Made by a program: the position numbers and the translations under genes. Shown here piece by piece: positions 52,600 to 64,000 of a stretch of 64,000 nucleotides of DNA. The notes beneath the pieces were generated by a model. It was not told where the DNA came from, searched no databases, and saw only the letters and a list, made by a program, of their open reading frames with translations. Within the stretch, counting starts at the first letter, position 1; each line of letters begins with the position of its first letter. The stretch is from Flaccisagitta enflata (Eukaryota; Chaetognatha; Sagittoidea; Aphragmophora): positions 41,974,001-42,038,000 of the forward strand of contig OZ231127.1 of NCBI GenBank assembly GCA_965153355.1. The letters run 5' to 3'.

Positions 52600-54833
52600 T
52601 CACTTTGGTAAAACCGGATCGACTCTTTCGGGAAGAGGTGAAGCTCGCGCACGAGGGGCACTTTCCTTTTGGAGAAAGGTTATGTAGCTGTACCTGAGAA
52701 AGACAAGAATGGAATTGTAGAGGTGAAGCATGAAAATGATGTTGGAATTAACGTTTTGAAGAGTTCTCTGCGGATGGGAGACTCACCATAAACTGCCTGC
52801 GACAGAAATATTCAGACCGATGAAATTCGGCCATGAAAAGATGTAGTCCCCTCCGATGAACATCCCCGTGTAAGTCACAATGAGATTCTTGAGACACCCT
52901 TTAGAAAATTAATCGGTAATTTTAGTTCCGGTTTGCCAGCGAATATACGAAAACACAGACTGGTGAGACACCACACCCAACAACCGCACCCAATAACACC
53001 AACACTTAACAACACCAACAGCCACATCCCACAGCAACAACCACAGCCCATAACAACAACAACAATAACCACAGCCCACAACAACTTTACTTTTTTTCTT
53101 TTATAAGAATTTTGAGCAGTTTCAAGGCTTGAACGTTCTTAAATTGTTCTTAAGACATGGAGAAAGATAAATGTGAATTAGCTAGTCACGTGATTTTTGC
53201 ATATAATTTTGCATCAAAAACTCTCACTTTTGACCAGAAATGTGTTCTGCTGGCAAAATGGATATCATATTGTCACTTCCCAGGCAGATGATACTCTTGT
53301 GGGCTCATAAGAGTCCAAACTGAAGTGTTCTCTCTTTAAGAAAAATAGGAAAATCTCAAAAAACCGCTTTAATGATCCAGAAATCATGACTTCTTAATGC
53401 TGTTGACGACACATATTTTGGTTTCAGTTCCTGTTTTTGAATGAAATCCACTCCGGCTATCATAAGGTTTGTGTGAAAAAAATGGTCCCCCTTATCTTTA
53501 AAATCTAAACGCCAAAATAAAAATAAATGAAGAAATACCCAAAATGTAATGAAAAATGAAAAATTGTGGCAAAAATTGGTTCTGCTCTGATTTGGCGCAC
53601 TTCCTGATGGTGCAGCGCCACAAGATTTTAGGACAAGTTAGGCGGATGCGTCATCCAGTTGCAGTTCAAATTTCATCCCCCTGCGACCATTTTTACATGC
53701 GTTTTTGCAATTTTTTCGTTGAGATGTGTGGAAATTAAGGGTTTTGGAAAAAAATATTTTGGAATTTGAGAATCAAGAATATGGAAAACCAAGAACAATT
53801 TTGCATTTCCAAAAACATGAGCACCTAGATATTGGATTTTGCCAGGTGCTGATGTTTTTCGTTTTTGCAGTTTTTCATTTTTTATGCAAATTCTTGATTC
53901 TCAATGAGACATGTCGGAATGACAAAAGTGTGAATTTCTCCTCGACACTTGATCTGGGCACTGATGAGCACAAATTAAGGCTCTGAGAGTCCCCATGAGT
54001 GGCCAGGTAGCTCAATTAGATCCAGGGTCATAAAGAGGGGGGTCACCCCCATCTAAGATAGGGGCCCAGGCCCTAGGGGGGCTTGGGGGCCCCCTAATGT
54101 GTAAGAAAAAAAAGGAAAAAAAAAGACAGGCAAAAAATCACTGGAGCGAGTTTCTATGCGGTAAAAGAACAATATAAGAGGGGGGGGCAGGTTTGACCAG
54201 AATAGTCAATGGGGGGGGGGAGGGGGCGTTATTTCTCTCTACAGCCCCAATTAGATCTTAGGGGGCTAATATGCTGGTACAAACTCCAAATCAATCAAGG
54301 ATTATATATGATTCACAGTTCCTGAAGTCCTGTCACAAGATTGTGGGCTGAGAGCAGGGGTGAGTTTTCATACATCCGGAGAACAGATGCGGGGGGGGGG
54401 GGGGGGGGGGGCGGCTTTACAGAGCCCAACAGCCCAAGAAGGTTGATTTCAGGTTCTAAAGACTAGATTTTCAACCTGGACGGTCTAGATTGGGGCTTCA
54501 TGCATCAGAGGGCTTCTCTCAGGATAGAGCAGGTGATGACTGATTTTAGTCTTTAGTGATTTTTTGGCTTGGGAGGGCACATTTCAGGCTTATACGGCTG
54601 ATTTTTGGCTCATGGGGGCTAGTTTCAGGCTCTAGAATAAGATTTCAGGCCTCAATAAGCTTTAAAAGGACTTCAGGTCTCGAGAAGGGGGGCTGGGATG
54701 GACGGACATGAAGAGGGACATCCGAAAGTGAGAAATGAAGAAAGAAACGAAAAAGAAAAAAAAAGTAAGAAAGAAAGAGAAAGAAAGAAAGAAAGAAAGA
54801 AAAAAAGAAAGAAAGAAGGAAAGAAAGAAGGAA

Positions 54834-54864
<31 letters not shown>

Positions 54865-54885
54865 GAAAAGAAATAAAGAAAAAAA

Positions 54886-54925
<40 letters not shown>

Positions 54926-54929
54926 AGAA

Positions 54930-54985
<56 letters not shown>

Positions 54986-55070
54986 AGTAAGAAAGAAAGA
55001 AAGAAAGAAAGAAAAGAAATAAAGAAAGAAAGAAAGAAGAGAAAGAAAGAAAGAAAGAAAGAAAGAAGAA

Positions 55071-55130
<60 letters not shown>

Positions 55131-55150
55131 AAAAAAAAGGGAGAACGAGC

Positions 55151-55198
<48 letters not shown>

Positions 55199-55214
55199 AG
55201 GAAGAAAAGAAATA

Positions 55215-55258
<44 letters not shown>

Positions 55259-55278
55259 AAAAAAAAGGGAGAACAAGC

Positions 55279-55326
<48 letters not shown>

Positions 55327-58300
55327 GATAGAGAGGAAGAAAGAAAGAAAGAGATAGAGAGGAAGAAAGAAAAAAACTAAGAAAGAAAGAAAGAAAGAAA
55401 AAAAGAAAGAAAAAAACTAAGAAAGAAAGAAAGAAAGAAAGAAAGAAAAAAACTAAGAAAGAAAGAAAGAAAGAAAGAAAGAAAAAAACTAAGAAAGAGA
55501 GAAAGAAAGAAAGAAAGAGAGAAAGAGGCAGGAAAAAAAGAAAGAAAAAAACAAGACATGATGAAAAAATAAGCAAAAAATGTTTTTTTATTGCTATCAT
55601 TGACTTATAATTAAGCAAATCAAAGAAGTTTATAAAAATTGGATAGTTTATACAAATTAGATATAGTAACAATATTTTGAAGTATTTCTTAATTGAATGT
55701 ACTTGAAAAATATGGAAAAATCTCATCATATTGTGAAAATCATTATTAAATATTAAATTATTAATATTTAGCTAACTAAAATAGATTTTGCATTAATTTT
55801 TTTTGTTTTGTAATCAGAAATTGATATACTATGCTACCATGAAGAAAAAAAATATTTTATGACACTTTAATTTTTCAACCTTGGTGACTACCAAATATCA
55901 CGCGATCTTGCACCGTGTCTTAAATCAAATGCATTTTTTAACCTTCAATTAAGAACATTCTGAATCATTTTAAGTTTGCCATTAAGGGGAAAATTAATGA
56001 AATTGTCAATGAAACAACAAAGCATTAGGTTTCAACGTTTTAAATGAACTAAGATCAATGAAAGTAGAAAGATACATGCTATAATTGCTATATAAAGTGA
56101 GACCTGATTTGCTGAACGGAAAAGATTTAATGTCTGTCTATTTTCAAAGAGCAATCGATTCAAAAAAACCCCCCCCCCCCCCCCCAATAAAGTTCTTAGA
56201 TTTTTGAGATTTGAAGCCTAATGTTCTTAAATTTTCCAAGAAATTAAGCCTTCCAATGTTCTTAGCATGTTCTTACATTATTGACGATTTGAAGCTTTGT
56301 TCTTATAAACTTGGTTCTTATAAAAGAAAAAAATCTGATCAGTATCTGGGTCCGCGACGGAAGGGGGTTATAGATCACCAATTCCATAAGATCGCTATGA
56401 CCAAAAGATTGCTAACCCCGTAAGTTCGCTAAAACTATAATTCTTTACATTAGGAGCCTCCATACAAAGTTTCATGCAAATCCGTTGAAAAATGGCAAAG
56501 TTATGCACATTTTTCACTTTTAGGCTAGTAGGGTGGTTGGGTGGTAAACTGGTTTGGATAAATAGTGTGCATATGTTGAGTTCTTTCATTTAGAGACTCC
56601 ATACCAAGTTTCAACCAAATTGGTTGAAAAATGTCCAATTTATGCAAGTTTTTAACTTTTAGGCAGATAAGCTGGTTGGGTGGTAGGTGGGTTTGGCTGG
56701 TTGGCATGCTCAAACATAAATAAATCACATACATGTGCTGAGTCCTTCCATTTAGAGACTCCATACCAAATTTCAACCAAATTGGTTGAAAAACGCCAAA
56801 GATATGCACATTTTTCACTTTTAGGCTCGTAGGCTGGTTGAGTGGTAGGCTGGTTTGACAGGATAAATAGTGTGCATATGTTGAGTTCTTCCATTTAGAG
56901 ACTCCATACCAAGTTTCAACCAAATTGGTTGAAAAATGACAAAGTTATGCAAGTTTTCACTTTTTGGTAGGTAGGCTGGTTGGGTGGTAGGTCGGTTTGG
57001 CCGGTTAGCATGCTCAAATGCATATAAATCATATACGTATGTTGAGGCCTTCCATTTAGAGACTCCATACCAAATTTCAACCAAATTGGTTGAAAAATGC
57101 CAAAGTTATACACATTTTTCACTTTTAGGCTGGTAGGCTGGTTGGGTGGTAGGCTGGTTTGACAGGATAAATAGTGTGCATATGTTGAGTTCTTCCATTT
57201 AGAGACTCCATACCAAGTTTCAACCAAATCAGTTGAAAAATGACAAAGTTATGCAAGTTTTTCACTTTTAGGCGGGTTGGCTGGTTGGGTGGTAGGTCGG
57301 TTTGGCCGGTTAGCATGCTCAAATGCATATAAATCATATACATATGTTGAGGCCTTCCATTTAGAGACTCCATACCAAATTTCAGCTAAATTGGTTGAAA
57401 AATGCCAAAGTTATGCACGTTTTTAGGCCGGTAGGCTGGTTGGGCCGGTTGGGTTGGTCGGATCACAAAAATCGGATAGGATGTAAAGCGCCTTACCCTA
57501 GTACAACTTCCCACCAAATATGAACCAAATCGGTCAAAGCATAAAAAAGTTATCCATTTTTCAAAATGAACACGACGACGACAACGACGACGACGACGAC
57601 GACGACACCCACCCGCCTTAAATTATAGTCCGCGTCGGAATGATATTCCGTCGCGGACAAAAAAATCTTGAAAGAGTATGGGTCCGCGACGGAGGGGGGT
57701 TAAAGATCACCAATTCCATAAGATCGCTATGACCAAAAGATCGCTAGCCCTGTAAGTTCGCTTAAACTGTAAGTCTTTACATTTAGAGCCGCCATACAAA
57801 GTTTATTGCAAATCCGTTGAAAAATGACAAAGTCATGCAGGTTTTTTTATTTTTAGGCTAGTAGGGTGGTTGGGTGGTAGGCTGGTTTGGATAAATAGTG
57901 TGCGTATGTTCAGTTCTTCCATTTAGAGACTCCATACCAAGTTTCAACCAATTTGGTTGAAAAATGTCCAATTTATGTAAGTTTTTCACTTTTAGGCTGG
58001 TAAGCTGGTTGGGTGGTAGGTCGGTTTGGCCGTTTAGCATGCTCAAACATAAATGAATCACATACATGTGTTGAGTCCTTCCATTTAGAGACTCCATGAC
58101 AAATTTCAACCAAATTGGTTCAAAAACGCCAAAGATATGCACATTTTTCACTTTTTGGCTGGTAGGCTGGTTGGGTGGTAGGCTGGTTTGACAGGATAGA
58201 TAGTGCGTATATGTTGAGTTCTTCCATTTAGAGACCCCATACCAAGTATCAACCAAATAAGTTGAAAAATGACAAAGTTATGCAAGTTTTTCACTATTAG

Positions 58301-61300
58301 GCCGGTTGGCTGGTAAGTCGGTTAGCATGCTCAAATGCATATAAATCACATACACATGTTGAGTCCTTCCATTTAGAGACTCCATACCAAATTTCAACCA
58401 AATCAGTTGAAAAATGCCAAAGTTATGCACATTTTTCACTTTTTGGCTGGTAGGCTGGTTGGGTGGTAGGCTGGTTTGACAGGATAAATAGTGCGCATAT
58501 GTTGAGTTCCTCCATTTAGAGACCCCATACCAAGTTTCAACCAAATTAGTTGAAAATGACAAAGTTATGCAAGTTTTTCATTTTTAGGCCGGTAGGCTGG
58601 TCGGGCCGGTCGGCTTGGTCGGATCATAAAAATCGGATAGGATGAAAAGCGCCCTGCCCTAGTACAGCTTCCCACCAAATATCAACCAAATTGGTCAAAG
58701 CATAAAAAAGTTATCCATTTTTTAAAATCCCTAACGACAACAACGACGACGACGACGACACCCACCCGCCTTGAATTATAGTCCGCGTCGGAATGATATT
58801 CCGTCGCGGACAAAAAGTGTACAACAACCACATCCCACAACAACAACAACAACCACATCCCACAACAACAACAACAACCACATCCCACAACAACAACAAC
58901 AACCACATCCCACAACAACAACAACAACAACAGCCCACAACAACAACAACAACAGCCCACAACAACAACAACAACCACAGCCCACATTGTGTGGGCCCCA
59001 CAACAACAACAACCACAGCCCATAACAACAACCACCCCCAACAACAACAGCCAACGACAACCGTACCCAAAAAGCACATCAACCACAACTAAAAAACAAC
59101 CAAACCACACGCAACAACACCAACCACACGCAACAACACCAACCACGCGCAACAACACCAACCACACGCAACAACACCCAGGGTGTCACAAAATTTTTTG
59201 CTTCCTACGAGCAAAGTTTCTCTACGTGTTCCTTCCTACTGGAAATGCGTATGATTACCGCATGTTGAACACCTTGTTTTACATGATGTACCATATTTTT
59301 TTATAATTAGCGCCCCAGGCTTTTGGGCAGCGGCCCCGAAGGTGACGAAGTCCTTTAGAACACAGGGGGAATCTGTCCGTCTGTCCGTACATCCGTCTGT
59401 ACATACATCCGTCCGTCCGTCCCCCCCCTGCCCCATCCTCAGGGCTTCGTCTCTTTCGGGGCCCAAATTCAAACGGTATGGCCCAAATCCAAGCAAAATA
59501 GTCCAAATCTGGCTAGAAAACCTGAAATCTGGTTTAAGTTCTATCATTTTGGCCCCTTAGAACTAGATTCTGGCTTCTGATACCTAGACTCTGGCTTCTA
59601 AAACCCACATTCTAGCCTTACAGACCCAGATCTTGACCTCTGGAATCCTGATTCTGGCCTCTGAGACCTAGTTTCTGGCCTTAATCGCCTAAATCCTGGC
59701 CTCAGAGACCCAAATCCTGGCCTCAGAAACTCAAATCTTGGCCTCTGAGACCAAAAAATTGGTCTCTGAGACCAATTCTGGCCTAGGAGACCAAGATTCT
59801 GGCATGCTCTCCCTCATCTTAACCTACAAACTACCTAAGAAGGGCATGGGTACTGTTGTCCATATACTGCCTTATGTCATTTCTCCATGTTATTCAATGA
59901 GTGTTTGAATAACAGGTCATCTTGGACAGAAGTAAGGCAGACAGGATGGACAGACAGACGGATGGACAAACGGACGGACGGACAGATTCCCCCTGTGTTC
60001 TACAGGACTTCGTCCCCTTCGGGGCCGCTGCCCAGCTCCCCCTCAACCTGAATCACATACTAGTCAAGCAGGGCACGGGTACCGCTAACCACTTACTGCC
60101 TTTGGGCTGCTATTGATATTAGATAGTGACATCGCTCGAGGTTGGGACGTGAGCCTTAAGGCGGGGGATTTGAGCCTCGAGGCTGGGATTTTTTAATGCT
60201 TGATTTTCTTTTGAACTAGGATTTCATCTAAATAAACAAGCGTTTTTAAGAAGGCTTTACATACAGAAGGAAAAAAACACATTTCGCTTTCCTTCCTCCT
60301 TCCTTCCATCCTTCTTCCTTAATTCCTTCCTTCTTTCTTTCCTTCCTTCTTTTGTTCTTTCCCTCCTTTCTCTATAAACAGGAGAAAAAAAAACTTTTTC
60401 TGCCTTTCTTCCTCCTTCCTTTCTTTCTTCCTTCCTTCCTTCCTTCCTTCCTTCCTTCCTTCCTTCCTTCCTTCCTTCCTTCCTTCCTTCCTTCCTTCCT
60501 TCCTTTCTTCCTTCTTTCTTTCCTTTCTATGTAAACAAGAAGAAAAAACTTTTTTTGTTTTTCTTCTTCTTTCCTTCCTTCCTTCCTTCCTTCCTCCCTT
60601 CTTTCTTTGTTTCCTTCTTTCCTTCTTTCGTTTCTTTACAAACAGAGAATACGCTTTTTCTGCCTTCCTTCTTCCTTCCTTCCTTCCTACCTGCTTTCCT
60701 TCCTTCTTTCCTTCCTTTACAAACAAGAGAAAAAACTTTTTCTGCCTTTCTTCTTCCTTCCTTCCCTTCCTTCTTTCCTTCCCTTCCTTCCTTCCTTCCT
60801 TCCCTCCTTCCGTCCTTTACAAAGAAGAGGAAAAAACTTTTTCTGCCTTTCTTCTTCCTACCTTCTTTCCTTCCTTCCTTCCTTCTTTCCTTCCTTCTTT
60901 CTTTCCTTCTTCCTTTCCTTTCCTTCCTTTTCCTTTCTTTTCTTCCTTTTCTTCTTTCCTTCTTCCTCTTTTTTTCTTTCTTTCCTTCCCCCTTTGCTTC
61001 CTACCAGCCTAGCTAGCTTCCTACGAGCGCCGCTCGCGTGCTCGGCCACTTTGTGTCACCCTGACAACACCAACCACACGCAACAACACCAACCACACGC
61101 AACAACAATAACTACACGCAACAAAAAGAACCACGAGCAACAATACCCATCAACAACAACAACAACATGACAACCAACAACAATAACAACCAATAACAAG
61201 AACCACCACAGTACCACATGCGACAACTGCAACCACCACAGAGCACAACCTCAGACAACCATTGACGACAGTTCAGCAACCACAGAGAGTTCAGCAACCA

Positions 61301-63203
61301 CAGACAGTTCAGCAACCACAGAGAGTTCAGCAACCACAGAGAGTTCAGCAACCACAGAGAGTTCAGCAACCACAGAGAGTTCAGCAACCACAGAGAGTTC
61401 AGCAACCACAGAGAGTTCAGCAACCACAGAGAGTTCAGCAACCACAGAGAGTTCAGCAACCACAGAGAGTTCAGCAACCACAGAGAGTTCAGCGGAAGAG
61501 CGTTCAGCAACCACAGAGAGTTCAGCAACCACAGAGAGTTCAGCAACCACAGAGAGTTCAGCAACCACAGAGAGTTCAGCAACCACAGAGAGTTCAGCAA
61601 CCACAGAGAGTTCAGCAACCACAGACAGTTCAGCAACCACAGACAGTTCAGCAACCACAGACAGTTCAGCAACCACAGAGAGTTCAGCAACCACAGACAG
61701 TTCAGCAACCACAGACAGTTCAGCAACCACAGACAGTTCAGCAACCACAGACAGTTCAGCAACCACAGACAGTTCAGCAACCACAGACAGTTCAGCAACC
61801 ACAGACAGTTCAGCAACCACAGACAGTTCAGCAACCACAGACAGTTCAGCAACCACAGACAGTTCAGCAACCACAGACAGTTCAGCAACCACAGACAGTT
61901 CAGCAACCACAGACAGTTCAGCAACCACAGACAGTTCAGCAACCACAGACAGTTCAGCAACCACAGACAGTTCAGCAACCACAGACAGTTCAGCAACCAC
62001 AGACAGTTCAGCAACCACAGACAGTTCAGCAACCACAGACAGTTCAGCAACCACAGACAGTTCAGCAACCACAGACAGTTCAGCAACCACAGACAGTTCA
62101 GCAACCACAGACAGTTCAGCAACCACAGACAGCAACCACAGAGAGTTCAGCAACCACAGACAGTTCAGCAACCACAGAGAGTTCAGCAACCACAGACAGT
62201 TCAGCAACCACAGACAGTTCAGCAACCACAGACAGTTCAGCAACCACAGACAGTTCAGCAACCACAGACAGTTCAGCAACCACAGACAGTTCAGCAACCA
62301 CAGACAGTTCAGCAACCACAGACAGTTCAGCAACCACAGACAGTTCAGCAACCACAGACAGTTCAGCAACCACAGACAGTTCAGCAACCACAGACAGTTC
62401 AGCAACCACAGACAGTTCAGCAACCACAGACAGTTCAGCAACCACAGACAGTTCAGCAACCACAGACAGTTCAGCAACCACAGACAGTTCAGCAACCACA
62501 GACAGTTCAGCAATCACAGACAGTTCAGCAATCACAGACAGTTCAGCAACCACAGACAGTTCAGCAACCACAGACAGTTCAGCAACCACAGACAGTTCAG
62601 CAACCACAGACAGTTCAGCAACCACAGACAGTTCAGCAACCACAGACAGTTCAGCAACCACAGACAGTTCAGCAACCACAGACAGTTCAGCAACCACAGA
62701 CAGTTCAGCAGCTACAAACAACAGCTAATCAAGCAACCACTCACATCAAACAACAACCGCACAATGACAGCAGACAACAACAGACAGTTCGGCAACAACA
62801 GACGACCACTAACAACACTAAGCAAATTAAGCAACCACCGGAATCAAACGACAACCACACAATGACAACAACAGACGACAACCACACAATGACAACAACA
62901 GACGACAACAACCACCACCACTGCTACAAAGAAGAACCTGAACAGACAACAATAGACGCCGACCGAAAATGACCATAATAAGACAAAAAAGACGACAAAA
63001 GCAGCAAGAACTCCAAAGCAAAACTGCTATGGATCAGGGCTCGCAATAATTACCAATAATTGTGGTGGTTAAGGCGCTATTGTAAGCGGTGCAGAGTACG
63101 ACGGAGTAGTTGAGCACAAAACCCATCACGGCGGAACCCAGAAAGCAACAAACAAAACCGGCGTCGGACCACGAGTCAAAAGTCATTGCAGCGTTGACGT
63201 CTC
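52600..63203 (-). CDS. SLC35D/frc: SLC35D-type UDP-sugar transporter, last three coding exons
   Basis: Minus-strand exons 63203-63054, 52898-52787 and 52687-52600 join in phase. They give [74 protein letters not shown] and a short polar tail ending in TGA. These match the C-terminal third of SLC35D1/D2 and Drosophila Frc, the Golgi/ER transporters of UDP-glucuronate, UDP-GalNAc and related sugars for glycosaminoglycan and glycan synthesis. The visible TM segments are the last ones. Two residues are missing at the SL-YITF junction relative to vertebrate forms. The 5' exons lie beyond the right edge or were not found. The intron at 52899-63053 is 10.2 kb and almost all repeats. Confidence 0.9.
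52970..53090. repeat. (AAC)-rich microsatellite
   Basis: Irregular ACAACAACCACAGCCCACA units. Similar sequence returns at 58815-59180 and 61060-61260, so the three tracts are related. All lie within the SLC35D intron. Confidence 0.85.
53091..56333. mobile_element. 3.2-kb element with 19-bp perfect TIRs
   Basis: The ends TTTTTTTCTTTTATAAGAA (53091-53109) and TTCTTATAAAAGAAAAAAA (56315-56333) are perfect inverted repeats. Subterminal GTTCTTAAAT motifs recur at both ends. Inside are AT-rich sequence, G-runs near 54180-54410 and a long (GAAA)n tract. No transposase was seen. It may be one element or a composite, since half its length is simple repeats. It lies in the SLC35D intron. Confidence 0.6.
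54728..55552. repeat. (GAAA)n purine tract
   Basis: About 820 bases, nearly all A and G, of GAAA units with small phase shifts. All six frames are low-complexity and non-coding. Confidence 0.97.
56350..57665 (+). mobile_element. Hairpin-tailed element with ~145-bp core (type I, copy 2)
   Basis: It has the same 5' motif GTCCGCGACGGAA and the same hairpin (57628-57658) as the copy at 6479. It has six to seven core units against four to five in that copy, and an (ACG)n tract. The 20 bases before the motif (AATCTGATCAGTATCTG) are also shared with copy 1, so the true 5' end probably lies about 20 bp upstream. Confidence 0.82.
57682..58816 (+). mobile_element. Hairpin-tailed element with ~145-bp core (type I, copy 3)
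   Basis: It follows copy 2 directly, head to tail, and starts GGTCCGCGACGGAGGGGGGT. About five core units, an (ACG)n tract, TTATAG, the hairpin at 58781-58811 and AAAAA follow. The core units are more diverged from copy 1 than those of copy 2. Confidence 0.8.
58817..59180. repeat. (AAC)-rich minisatellite
   Basis: Units of CCACATCCCACAACAACAAC at first, then CACGCAACAACACCAACCA at the end. The open frames are Thr/Asn/Pro or Val/Cys/Gly low-complexity only. Confidence 0.9.
59325..60033. mobile_element. Inverted pair of hairpin/(GGAC)n ends
   Basis: GGGCAGCGGCCCCGAAGG, then ACGAAGTCCT and ACAGGGGGAATCTGTCCGTC at 59325-59382, return in inverse at about 59977-60033. (GGAC)n tracts lie on the inner side of both. 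Between them are degenerate units with CTGGCCTCTGAGACC. This is either one element of about 700 bp with 57-bp inverted ends or two elements tail to tail. Confidence 0.65.
60280..61010. repeat. (CTTC)n polypyrimidine tract
   Basis: Mostly TTCC units, interrupted four to five times by a recurring TACAAACAAGAGAAAAAACT-like block (for example at 60380, 60530, 60717 and 60820), so there is a higher-order period of 110-190 bp. It is non-coding. Confidence 0.95.
61268..62712. repeat. 18-bp minisatellite CAGTTCAGCAACCACAGA, about 80 copies
   Basis: A highly uniform array. The first third mostly has AGAGTTCAGCAACCACAG; the rest has ACAGTTCAGCAACCACAG. A unit with extra bases (GCGGAAGAGC) lies at about 61490. 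A 12-bp truncated unit near 62130 shifts the frame register. The many long open frames on both strands follow from the 18-bp period. It lies in the SLC35D intron. Confidence 0.97.
62713..63053. other. AC-rich intron sequence next to the SLC35D exon
   Basis: Degenerate CAACAACAGAC units fade into unique sequence before the splice donor at 63053. No gene beyond the SLC35D exon was seen. Confidence 0.5.
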
Positions 63204-63655
63204 CTGTACAAAAGCAACAGATCGAGATCTTATTCAGTCATCTGAGACAATGACATTGAAAGGAAACAGTGAGACGGACATGGCGACGCGGCCGAGATAG
63301 AAATGGGAAAAAAACGACAATGAGGAGGAAGCAGTTAGACAGACTAACAGTTAGGAAGAAAAAAATACTAGAGAACAACATACGAAGAATAAAATTCAGA
63401 AGAGTGAGAAGACATATAAATAAACCAATTATGTGGGGCTACAAACTCGTCGCGGACGGGTGGGCAAGGAGGCACAAATTCCCCCATTTTCACACGCACA
63501 TACCAAACGCACAGAGATACATCACAGCTGCAGCGTCCTAAATGCGCCTTTTGCACTTTCATCTTAAGCGTCAAGGACCAACGGACCAAACGACAGACGG
63601 ACAAAGCTTCATCTAGAGTCCGTCAGACATACAGAGAAAGGCAGTTTGTTTCTAA
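63204..63655. other. SLC35D intron upstream of the 63054-63203 exon
   Basis: Unique sequence, with ACGGACCAAACGACAGACGG and GTCGCGGACGGGTGG suggesting relics of hairpin-tailed elements. No upstream SLC35D exon was recognised. Confidence 0.45.
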
Positions 63656-63856
63656 ACAAGGCCGGATACACGGCTACCGTAGTCGGGTGGGCAGGAGCAG
63701 TGCTGGACGTCACTAGGGCATCTGGGCAGGAGCCGTATACTCAAAAAGCTCAAAAACGCCGAAGTAAAAAGGGGATCGACTGTCCGACCGACCGACCGAC
63801 CGATCGACCAACCGACCAACATAGCGGGGTGTAGAGTCGCGTAGCACGCAACTAAC
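63656..63856 (+). mobile_element. Short hairpin-tailed element, ACAAGGCCGG subfamily
   Basis: It starts ACAAGGCCGGATACACGGC, with a (CCGA)n tract at about 63783-63820, then GTGTAG and a decayed hairpin (63835-63853) followed by an A-containing end. It is closest to the elements at 6252 and 1131. Confidence 0.7.
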
Positions 63857-64000
63857 AATGGCAAAAAAAAAAAGAGAAAATGGCAACAAAAAAAAAGAAA
63901 AAACAAGGACAACCCTTTACAGTCGCGTGCGGTTGTTAAGAATATGAGACCAAAAGACTAAAGGACCAAAAGACTAAAAGACTAAATGTAAATTGACTTA

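Noticed and set aside
61268-62712. CRISPR-like array
   Set aside because: Repeats are contiguous without spacers, in a eukaryotic intron. It is a minisatellite. The same applies to the 18-bp array at 15378-15525.
61112-62728. Long open frames reading VQQPQ, SVVAEL and NCLWLL
   Set aside because: They come from the 18-bp minisatellite in overlapping frames on both strands and lie inside an SLC35D intron.

Overview
The window is eukaryotic nuclear DNA, most likely from a protostome invertebrate and plausibly an arthropod. The evidence is spliced genes with short GT-AG introns, a divergent ionotropic receptor of the protostome IR type, animal orthologues (LST-2/ZFYVE28, intersectin, SLC6, SLC35D), and a very high load of satellites and non-autonomous DNA transposons. 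The species cannot be named from the sequence alone.

Layout. From 1 to about 15.1 kb there is no recognisable gene. This part holds GGTTGAC minisatellites (1-3.7 kb), a G-rich 35-bp tandem array, a 2.4-kb foldback element with further elements nested in it, a 2.3-kb 12-bp satellite, a second GGTTGAC array and a hairpin-tailed element. From 15118 to 48952 the minus strand carries twelve exons of an LST-2 (ZFYVE28) orthologue. Its first coding exon, one middle exon and the last FYVE exon were not found. Three other genes sit inside its introns: a spliced ionotropic receptor (+, 30652-33103), an intersectin whose whole coding region is one exon (-, 35698-39321), and an SLC6-family transporter (+, 44929-47799). 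From 52600 to 63203 the minus strand carries the last three coding exons of an SLC35D-type UDP-sugar transporter, split by a 10-kb intron made almost wholly of repeats. Two orphan exon-like segments lie between LST-2 and SLC35D.

Functional picture. LST-2 (endosomal, EGFR attenuation) and intersectin (endocytic scaffold) both act in membrane traffic, but their nesting is probably positional and I do not claim a functional cluster. The SLC6 and IR genes are membrane proteins of unknown substrate or ligand.

The most interesting signal is in the repeats. At least ten short elements, of several unrelated sequence families, share one architecture: a 5' motif of 9-13 nt, often a tandem core of about 145-170 bp, a (CCGA), (CAGA) or (ACG) microsatellite, TATAG, a stem-loop and an A-run. 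The stem sequence differs between families, and the 5' motif changes with it so that it stays complementary to the 3' arm of the stem. This resembles Helentron-associated (HINE, DINE-1 or pearl-type) elements. Alongside them are several Tc1/mariner-like foldback MITEs with TA duplications and a perfect 50-bp palindrome. All exon models were built by eye from splice sites and reading phase.
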